A stretch of DNA of 64,000 nucleotides from Streptomyces sp. PR69 (GTDB lineage: Bacteria; Actinomycetota; Actinomycetes; Streptomycetales; Streptomycetaceae): positions 124,001 to 188,000 of the forward strand of contig NZ_JAOWCB010000003.1 of the NCBI RefSeq assembly GCF_026420845.1, written 5' to 3'. Below are positions 56,890 through 64,000 of this stretch, piece after piece. The notes under the pieces were generated by a model that searched no databases, had not been told where the DNA came from, and saw only the letters and a program-made list of their open reading frames with translations. A program made the position numbers and the translations under genes. Position 1 is the stretch's first letter; each line of letters opens with the position of its first letter.

Positions 56890-59800
56890 GCGTTGTCACT
56901 CCTTGTGGACGTGAGGTTGAACAGCTCCGACAGCGGCTGTCCTGGATCGGCTGCCACGGTGCGCAGCAGCGCCTGGAGTTCGTCGGCGAGCCGGCGCGCC
57001 TTGGCGGCTCCCAGGAGGCCGGTGGCGTGGATCAGCCCGCAGTGCACGGGGCCGTCCCCGCGCGGCTCGTAGAAGCTGAGGGTCAGTTCGGCCCGTGCCG
57101 AGCCGGTCGGCACGGCCTCAAGCGTGCCCATGCCGCCCTCAAGCTGCTCCAGATCGGCCTGTTCATGGTGGATCACCATGACCTGGGGGCCTTCGGGCGC
57201 GAGCCCGGCGGCCTTGACGACTTCTTCGAACGGGGCCTCCTGGCGGTCCAGGGCGCTCAGCGTGGTCTCCCGCACCCTCGACAGCAGCTCCGCGAACGTC
57301 GGGTCGCCCGCGGTGTCCGTGCGCAGCACGACCGTGTTGAAGAAGCAGCCGACCAGATCGGCGAGCTGGTCGTCGGTGCGGCCGGCGACCATCGTACCGA
57401 TGGGCAGATCGGTGCCCGCGCCATGGGCGGTGAGCAGCGCCGCGAGCGCGGAGTGCAGCACCATGAACATGCTGGTGCCGGTCGCGCGGGCCAGCTCGTC
57501 CACGGCCGCGTGGAGTTCCTCGTCCAGGACGAAGCCCACATGGCCGGCGTCCCGCGAGGACGCGCGGCGCGGTCCGTCGGCCGGGAGGTCCAGCCGCTGC
57601 GGCGCGTCCCGGAGCGTCTCCTTCCAGTAGGCGAGCTGACGCCCGCCCCTGCTGTCCGGGTCGTCGAGGTCGCCCAGGACCTCGCGGGCCCACTGGGCAT
57701 AGTCTCCGTATGTGACCGGCAGCGGCTCCCAGTGGGGCGTACGGCCCTCGGCGCGGGCCGCGTACGCCGTGGTCAGATCGCGGAACAGCGGCACCACGGA
57801 CCATTCGTCCACCGCGAGGTAGTGCATGGTCAGCAGCAGGGCCTGGCCGCCTGCGGGATCGGTGAGCAGATGCGCCCGCAGGGGGGCCTCCTGCTCCGGG
57901 CGGGGCGCCTGGGAGGCGAGTTCCGCCAGTCGCGCGTCGAGGTCGGCGCACTGCTCGGCGGTCAGCTCCGGGGCCTTGGCCGGCTGCTGGAGCAGCAGGC
58001 CGTCGCGCTCGGCGAAGGCCGTGCGCAGCGGCTCATGCCGGGCCGCCAGATCGGCGAGTGCCACCGAGACCGCGTCCGCGTCGAGGCCGCCCGCCGGGGC
58101 GCGCAGCGTCAGGGCGTGGTCGAAGCCGGGGCTGCGGCGGTACGACTCCCACTGCCAGCGCTGCACGGGCGCGGCCGCGACGGGCTCGGCCCGGTCCTCG
58201 GCGGGACGCAGCGCCGGGCGGGCCGCCGCCGCGCCGTCCAGCTTGCCGGCCAGACCGGCGACGGTCAGCGCGTCGAAGACGTCCCGGATGCTCAGCTCGA
58301 CCCCGAACTCGGCGCGGATGCGGCCGAGCAGCCGCATCGAGGCCATGGAGTGGCCGCCGAGCGCGAAGAAGTTGTCGTGCACGCCGACGCTTTCCAGCTT
58401 GAGGATCTCGCAGAACAGAGCGGCCAGGCGCGCCTGTGTCCCGGTGGCGGGGCGGGCGTCGCCGGTCATCGAGGACCAGTCGGGCGCGGGCAGCGCCTTG
58501 TGGTCCAGCTTGCCGTTGGGCGTCAGCGGCAGCGGGCCGTCCAGCGCCACGACGAGCGCGGGGACCATGTATTCGGGCAGCAGCCCGGCGACATGGGCGC
58601 GCAGCTCCTGCGGGTCCGGCTCCCCGGACTCGGGGACCGCGTAGGCGACCAGGCGGACGATGTCCCCGGCGCGGTCGGGCAGCACGGCGGCCTGGGCCAC
58701 CGACGGGTGCGACGCCAGCGCCGCCTCGATCTCGCCCAGCTCGATGCGGAAGCCGCGGATCTTCACCTGGGTGTCGACCCGGCCGAGGAAGTCGAGGTTC
58801 CCGTCCGCCTGCCAGCGGGCGCGGTCGCCGGTGCGGTACATGCGGCTGCCCGGCGCGCCGAACGGGTCGGCGACGAACCGCTCCGAGGTGAGCGCCGCCT
58901 TGCCGAGATAGCCGCGGGCCAGACCGCGCCCCGCGATGTACAGCTCGCCCACGACGCCCGGCGGGACGGGGCGCAGCCGCTCGTCCAGGACGTAGGCGCG
59001 GGTGTTGGGGTCGGGGCGGCCGATGGGCACCCGGCCGGACGGGCGGCCGCCGTGTTCGCGGGAGGGCCACAGCGTGGAGTTGACCGTCGCCTCGGTGAGG
59101 CCGTAGGCGCAGATCAGATGGGCGGTGGCGCCGAACCTCTCGAAGAGGTCCGGCGGCACGGTCTCGGTGCCGACCAGGACGGTTGCGCCTTCGGGCAGTT
59201 CGCAGCCCGGCGGCAGCGCGGACACCAGCGAGGGCGGCAGGATCATATGGGTGATCCGCTGCTCGGCGAGGAAGTCGGTGAGCGCCGCTCCGGCGACCCG
59301 CGCCTCGTCGGTGATGAGCACCAGCCGTCCGCCGTGGCACAGCGCCATCGCCAGTTCAAAGGCGAAGACGTCGAAGCCGATCGACGCGAACTGGAGCACA
59401 TGGCTGTCGCGTTCCAGGCCCATCCGGTCGACCGCGGTGGCGACGAGGCTGGCGATGCCCTCGTGGGGGACGATCACGCCCTTGGGGCGGCCGGTCGATC
59501 CGGAGGTGTAGATGACGTACGCGGCCTGGTCCAGGCCCGCGGGTCCGCCGTCGACGGCGGACTCCGGCAGACGGTCCAGTTCGGCCGCGGTGGAGGGCTC
59601 GTCGAGCAGGAGCACCGGCACGCCCGCCACCGCGGGGATCTTCCCCGCCACCGGCTCGGTGCCGACGACCAGCGCGGCCCCCGAGTCCTCGATCAGATAG
59701 CTGAGCCGGTCGCCCGGGTGGACCAGGTCGAGCGGCAGGAACGCGGCGCCCAGCTTCAGCACGGCGACCACCGTGGCGACCATGTCCGCGGAGCGCGGCA

Positions 59801-62800
59801 CGGCCACCCCGACGACGCTCTCCGCTCCGACGCCGCGTGCGGCGAGCAGCCGGGCGATGCGGTTGGCGCGGGCGTCGAGCTGCGCGTACGTCATGGGCCG
59901 GGAGCGGTCGACGACGGCGACCGCGTCGGGGCGCTCGGCGACCTGACGGGCGAACAGTTCGGGCAGGGAGGCTTCGGCGACTTCGCGGGGCGCGCCGTTG
60001 AAGCCCTCCAGGACCAGCCGCCGTTCCTCCTCGGACAGGATCTCCGCCTGGGACAGGGGCTGTCCGGGAGCCGCGGCGAACGCCCCGGCCAGCCTGCTGA
60101 GCCGCTCGCCGATGCGCTGGGCGGTCTCCTGGTCGAACAGCTCCGTGGCGAACTCCAGCCGACAGCTCAGTGCGCCCGTCTCGCCGTCGGCGGCGTCGGA
60201 GCCGTCGGCGGAGAGCCGCTCGGTGAAGCTGAACACCAGGTCGAACTTGGCGGAGCCGATCCGGAAGGGCACGTACTCCGCCCGCAGTCCGGGCAGCCGA
60301 AGCTCGTCGCCGGTCCTGGCGTGGTAGCCGACCATCACCTGGAACAGCGGATTCCGGGACAGCGAACGCGTCGGGTTGAGCTTCTCCACCACCGACTCGA
60401 AGGGGACGTCGGAGTGGGAGAAGGCGGCCAGGTCCGTCTCCCGCACCCGGGCGAGCAGCTCGGTGAAGCTGGGGTCGCCGCTGAGGTCGGTGCGGAGCAC
60501 GAGCGTGTTGACGAAGAAGCCGACCAGCTCGTCGAGGGCCTCGTCGCTCCGCCCGGCGATGGGCGCGCCGAGGGGGATGTCCGTGCCGGCGCCCATGCGG
60601 TGCAGCAGCGCGGCCACGGCGGCGTGCACCACCATGAACATGCTCGCGCCGGTCTCGCGGGCGAGTCGCCTCAGCCCCTTGTGGACCTCGGCGTCGAAGG
60701 TGATGTCCAGCTCGGAGCCGGTGAACGCGGGGCGCGCGGGGCGCGGCCGGTCCGCCGGGAGTTCCAGCTCCTCCGGGGCCCCGTCCAGCGTCGTGCGCCA
60801 GTAGTCCAGCTGCCGGGCGGCCAGGCTGCCCTCGTCGGCGGGGTCGCCCAGGAGGCGCTGCTGCCAGAGCGCGTAGTCGGCGTACTGGACGGGCAGCGGC
60901 TCCCAGGCGGGGGCCTCGCCGGTGTCCAGCCGGGCGGCGTAGGCGGCGGCCAGGTCCCGCAGGAACGGCCGGTCCGACCACTCGTCGGTGGTGATGTGGT
61001 GCAGCAGGATGACCACGACATGGTCGTCGGGGGCCACCTCCACGACCGTGGCGCGCAGCGGCAGTTCCGCGGCGAGGTCGAAGGGCCGGTTGACGGCGGC
61101 GTCGACGATGCCGGGCACCTCGTCCTCGGCGGCGCGCACATGCTCCACCGCGGGCCGTGCCTGCTCGGCGGGCAGCACCCGCTGGAACGCCTGGCCGTCA
61201 CGCTCGGCGAAGACCGTGCGCAGCGCCTCGTGGCGGGCGGTCACATCGGCGAGCGCCGCGGCCCACGCCTCCCGGTCGAGGGCTCCGCGGAGCCGCATCA
61301 CCAGCGGGAAGTTGTACGCGGCCGAGGTGCACTCGATCTGCTGGATGACCCACAGCCGCTGCTGGGCGTGCGACAGCGGCAGCTCGGCGGGCCGCTCGCC
61401 GGCCGTCAGGGCAGGGCGGGCGGGGCCGTGCGAGCCGGCCACGCGCTCGGCGAGTTCGGCGGCGGTGGGCGCCTCGAAGAGATCGCGGATGGCGAGTTCG
61501 GCGTCGAGCGCGGTGCGGGCCCGGCTGACCAGCCGGGTGGCCAGCAGCGAGTGGCCGCCCAGTTCGAAGAAGTCGGCGTCGGCGCCGACGCTGCCCTCGG
61601 GCAGTCCGAGGACCTCCGCGAACAGGGCGCAGAGCGTCTCCTCCTGCGGGGTGCGGGGTGCGCGGCCGGGGCCCGTGCCGCCGAAGTCCGGCGCGGGCAG
61701 CGCCTTGACGTCGAGCTTGCCGTTGACGGTCAGCGGCAGGGTGTCCACGGCGAGAAGCGCGGAGGGGACCATGTAGTCGGGCAGGCCCGCCTTGAGATGG
61801 TCGCGCAGCCGCTGCGGCAGCTCCTCGTCCCGCTCCGGGCCGGCCGGGTCGCCCGAGCCGGCCGCTTCGGGCACAAAGTAGCCGACCAGGCGCTTGGCGC
61901 CGGCGCTCTCATGGACCACGACGGCGGCGTGGGCGACCTCCGGGTGTGTGGCGAGGGCCGTGGAGATCTCGCCCAGTTCGATCCGGTAACCGCGGATCTT
62001 GACCTGGTCGTCGGTGCGGCCGAGGAAGTCCAGCAGCCCGTCCGGGCGCTGCCGTACCAGGTCGCCCGTGCGGTACATGCGCTCACCGGGCTCGCCGTAC
62101 GGGTCGGCGACGAACCGCTCGGCGGTCAGGCCGGGCCGGTCGTGGTAGCCGCGGGCCAGCCCGGTGCCCGCGATGTAGAGCTCGCCGGGGCAGCCCGGCG
62201 GGACCGGCCGCAGCATCGCGTCCAGCACATAGGCGCGGGTGTTGCGGATGGGCAGGCCCACCGTGGGGGTCGCGCTGTCGGCGGTCGAGCCGCCGAGGGT
62301 GTTGATCGTGTACTCGGTCGGCCCGTACAGGTTGTAGCCGTAGGTGCCCTCGGTGCGGCGCAGCCTCGTCCACAGCGTGTCGGACACGGCCTCACCGCCG
62401 AGCAGGACCAGCGCCGGGCGGTGCCTGCCGGACTCGCCGGAGACGCCGTCGGCCGGGGCGGCGGCGTCGGCCGGCGCGTCCTGGTCGAGCAGGCCCTGCT
62501 CGATGAGCAGCTGGGCGTAGGTGGGCGTCACATTGACCACGTCGACGCGGTTCCGGTCGCAGTAGGCGACCAGCGCCTCGGCGTCGCGGCGCAGCTCCTC
62601 GTCGCAGACATGGACCTCATGGCCCTCGACGAGCCAGAGCAGCTCCTCCCAGGACATGTCGAAGGCGAAGGACACGGTGTGCGCGATGCGCAGCCGCCGT
62701 CCGCCGGCCGAGGCGATGGCCGGGTCGAAGATCTCCTTCTGGTGGTTGAGCTGCATATTCGTCAGACCCCGGTAGGGGGTGACGACGCCCTTGGGGCGGC

Positions 62801-64000
62801 CGGTCGAGCCGGAGGTGTAGATGACATAGGCCGGGTGCTCCAGGCGGCCGGGCACACCGCGGGCGAACGCGGGCCGCTCGGCGTCGCTGATCTCCTCGCC
62901 GGGCAGGGCAGCCAGTTCGGCGGCCACGGCCGGGTCGTCCAAGAGCAGCTCGGGGGCGACCGCGCCCTCGGGGCCGCGCAGGGTCGGGGCCACGGCGGCG
63001 GTGGACACCAGGCACAGCGGGCCGGTGTCCTCGGCCATCAGCCGCAGCCGGTCGGCCGGGTGGTCCAGGTCGAGCGGCAGATACGCGGCGCCGGTGCGCA
63101 GTACGGCGAACAGGGCGGCGACCATGTCGATGGACCGGGGCAGGGCGAGCGCGACGACCTTCTCCGGGCCCGCGCCGCGGGCGAGCAGCAGCCGGGCGAT
63201 CCGGTTGATGTGCGCGTCCAGTTCGGCGTAGGTCAGCGCGCGGTCGCCGAAGACCAGCGCCACCGCGTCGGGGGTGCGGGCGACCTGCGCGGTGAGCATG
63301 TCCGCGATGGTCTCGTCCGGCACGGGCTCCCGGCTGGCCGCCCAGTTGGCGGCCAGCGCGCCGCGCTCCGGCGGCAGCAGCAGGTCCACTCCGGCGGTCC
63401 GGGCGGAGGCGGCGTCCGGGGCGGCCAGCGCCTCGGCGATCCGCTCCAGGACCGCCGTGAACCGGGCGAGGATCACAGTGGCGTCCTCGGCGTCGAACAG
63501 GTCGGGCCGGGCCGCGAGGGTCACCCGCAGCCGGGTCTCCGGTGTGACGATCAGCGTGAGCGGGAAGTGGGTGCCGTCCACGTTGGACACGTCGGTGATG
63601 CCGTGCCGCTGCCGCAGCGCCGCGGCACGGTCCTCGCCGTCGGCGGAGCGCAGCACGAACAGGGTGTCGAACAGCCTGCGGTGGCCGGTCTCCTGCTGGA
63701 GGGCGCCGAGGCCGACGTACTCGTACGGCATGACCGCGGCCCGCTCGGACTGCATCCGCCGCAGCAGGTCCAGCAGCGGCTCGTCCGGGGCGAAGGAGAC
63801 TCGCGCGGGGATGGTGTTGAGGAACATGCCGATGATGCCCGCGACGTCCGGCACCTCGGCGGGGCGTCCGGCGACCGCCGTGCCGAAGGCGACGTCGCCG
63901 CGCCCGGTCATGGCGGAGAGGACCAGGCCCCAGGCGGCGTTGAGGACGGTGTTGAGGGTGAGGCCGTGCCGCCGGGCCAGGGTGCGCAGCCGGTCGCTGG
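56886..64000 (-). CDS. Non-ribosomal peptide synthetase (3' part): C-A-PCP-C-A-PCP-C
   Basis: At least 2370 codons; the 5' end is outside the window. Numbering from the internal Met at 63911: end of a C domain (to about 180); A1 (205-735; [11 protein letters not shown]); PCP1 (755-825; F-F-E-L-G-G-H-S-L); C (838-1290; H-H-I-T-T-D-E-W); A2 (1315-1805); PCP2 (1825-1890; L-G-G-H-S-M); final C domain (1895-2335) and no thioesterase. A1 gives the ten-residue code DMENLGLINK, the published N5-hydroxyornithine type. A2 gives DVFMLGAVNK, which I cannot assign. In the last C domain the second active-site His is Tyr (M-H-Y-L-A-V-D-E-W). The product is probably a hydroxamate siderophore released by cyclisation or an unusual route. 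Confidence 0.96.
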   Translation of the reverse strand, partial: SDRLRTLARRHGLTLNTVLNAAWGLVLSAMTGRGDVAFGTAVAGRPAEVPDVAGIIGMFLNTIPARVSFAPDEPLLDLLRRMQSERAAVMPYEYVGLGALQQETGHRRLFDTLFVLRSADGEDRAAALRQRHGITDVSNVDGTHFPLTLIVTPETRLRVTLAARPDLFDAEDATVILARFTAVLERIAEALAAPDAASARTAGVDLLLPPERGALAANWAASREPVPDETIADMLTAQVARTPDAVALVFGDRALTYAELDAHINRIARLLLARGAGPEKVVALALPRSIDMVAALFAVLRTGAAYLPLDLDHPADRLRLMAEDTGPLCLVSTAAVAPTLRGPEGAVAPELLLDDPAVAAELAALPGEEISDAERPAFARGVPGRLEHPAYVIYTSGSTGRPKGVVTPYRGLTNMQLNHQKEIFDPAIASAGGRRLRIAHTVSFAFDMSWEELLWLVEGHEVHVCDEELRRDAEALVAYCDRNRVDVVNVTPTYAQLLIEQGLLDQDAPADAAAPADGVSGESGRHRPALVLLGGEAVSDTLWTRLRRTEGTYGYNLYGPTEYTINTLGGSTADSATPTVGLPIRNTRAYVLDAMLRPVPPGCPGELYIAGTGLARGYHDRPGLTAERFVADPYGEPGERMYRTGDLVRQRPDGLLDFLGRTDDQVKIRGYRIELGEISTALATHPEVAHAAVVVHESAGAKRLVGYFVPEAAGSGDPAGPERDEELPQRLRDHLKAGLPDYMVPSALLAVDTLPLTVNGKLDVKALPAPDFGGTGPGRAPRTPQEETLCALFAEVLGLPEGSVGADADFFELGGHSLLATRLVSRARTALDAELAIRDLFEAPTAAELAERVAGSHGPARPALTAGERPAELPLSHAQQRLWVIQQIECTSAAYNFPLVMRLRGALDREAWAAALADVTARHEALRTVFAERDGQAFQRVLPAEQARPAVEHVRAAEDEVPGIVDAAVNRPFDLAAELPLRATVVEVAPDDHVVVILLHHITTDEWSDRPFLRDLAAAYAARLDTGEAPAWEPLPVQYADYALWQQRLLGDPADEGSLAARQLDYWRTTLDGAPEELELPADRPRPARPAFTGSELDITFDAEVHKGLRRLARETGASMFMVVHAAVAALLHRMGAGTDIPLGAPIAGRSDEALDELVGFFVNTLVLRTDLSGDPSFTELLARVRETDLAAFSHSDVPFESVVEKLNPTRSLSRNPLFQVMVGYHARTGDELRLPGLRAEYVPFRIGSAKFDLVFSFTERLSADGSDAADGETGALSCRLEFATELFDQETAQRIGERLSRLAGAFAAAPGQPLSQAEILSEEERRLVLEGFNGAPREVAEASLPELFARQVAERPDAVAVVDRSRPMTYAQLDARANRIARLLAARGVGAESVVGVAVPRSADMVATVVAVLKLGAAFLPLDLVHPGDRLSYLIEDSGAALVVGTEPVAGKIPAVAGVPVLLLDEPSTAAELDRLPESAVDGGPAGLDQAAYVIYTSGSTGRPKGVIVPHEGIASLVATAVDRMGLERDSHVLQFASIGFDVFAFELAMALCHGGRLVLITDEARVAGAALTDFLAEQRITHMILPPSLVSALPPGCELPEGATVLVGTETVPPDLFERFGATAHLICAYGLTEATVNSTLWPSREHGGRPSGRVPIGRPDPNTRAYVLDERLRPVPPGVVGELYIAGRGLARGYLGKAALTSERFVADPFGAPGSRMYRTGDRARWQADGNLDFLGRVDTQVKIRGFRIELGEIEAALASHPSVAQAAVLPDRAGDIVRLVAYAVPESGEPDPQELRAHVAGLLPEYMVPALVVALDGPLPLTPNGKLDHKALPAPDWSSMTGDARPATGTQARLAALFCEILKLESVGVHDNFFALGGHSMASMRLLGRIRAEFGVELSIRDVFDALTVAGLAGKLDGAAAARPALRPAEDRAEPVAAAPVQRWQWESYRRSPGFDHALTLRAPAGGLDADAVSVALADLAARHEPLRTAFAERDGLLLQQPAKAPELTAEQCADLDARLAELASQAPRPEQEAPLRAHLLTDPAGGQALLLTMHYLAVDEWSVVPLFRDLTTAYAARAEGRTPHWEPLPVTYGDYAQWAREVLGDLDDPDSRGGRQLAYWKETLRDAPQRLDLPADGPRRASSRDAGHVGFVLDEELHAAVDELARATGTSMFMVLHSALAALLTAHGAGTDLPIGTMVAGRTDDQLADLVGCFFNTVVLRTDTAGDPTFAELLSRVRETTLSALDRQEAPFEEVVKAAGLAPEGPQVMVIHHEQADLEQLEGGMGTLEAVPTGSARAELTLSFYEPRGDGPVHCGLIHATGLLGAAKARRLADELQALLRTVAADPGQPLSELFNLTSTRSDNA

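Overview
The window is chromosomal DNA from a streptomycete-type actinomycete. Supporting signs are very high GC with GC-biased third codon positions, many GTG starts, overlapping ATGA/GTGA gene junctions, a LysX-type lysyl-tRNA synthetase fusion, a multidomain SpoIIE phosphatase, a CUT1 sugar operon without its own ATPase, and iron boxes of the DmdR/IdeR type. I saw no tRNA, rRNA or CRISPR array. Species cannot be fixed from the sequence alone.

Left part (1-31 kb), mostly core and cell-envelope genes: a truncated lipoprotein; prolyl aminopeptidase; two paralogous small secreted, membrane-anchored proteins beside a class E/F-like sortase; a CE4 polysaccharide deacetylase; capA-like and lysX genes; an ECF sigma factor; an operon of LytTR response regulator, DUF485-like protein, SSS symporter and LytS-type kinase; an anti-sigma protein with no adjacent sigma; an Fpg/Nei glycosylase; a PAS-GAF-SpoIIE-HATPase phosphatase; a lipoprotein; a YndJ / DUF1990 / lipase-maturation-factor operon behind two palindromic operators; a 57-aa RiPP-like peptide; an SDR enzyme; and a DMT transporter that overlaps an Rpf/LysM/M23 muralytic protein tail to tail.

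Middle (30-38.7 kb): a polyol or sugar operon (DeoR regulator, lipoprotein binding protein, two permeases, zinc dehydrogenase, PfkB kinase), then 6-phosphogluconate dehydrogenase, a tiny Pro-rich protein and panD.

Right part (38.7-64 kb): a siderophore locus marked by five iron boxes. It holds a siderophore-interacting reductase, an isochorismatase-like protein, argCJBD, an ArgA-like acetyltransferase with its own iron box, an amidohydrolase, a FecCD-type importer (two permeases plus ATPase), a heterodimeric ABC exporter/importer pair with complementary dead ATP sites, a broken IS5-like transposase, a MOSC protein, MbtH, and the 3' end of a large NRPS (C-A-PCP-C-A-PCP-C) that runs off the window. 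The first adenylation domain reads out the published hydroxyornithine code, so the iron-controlled arg genes most likely supply ornithine for a hydroxamate siderophore. The ornithine hydroxylase, acyl/formyl transferase and substrate-binding protein are not in the window and probably lie beyond its right edge. Four intergenic areas carry a common GC-rich REP-like repeat family.
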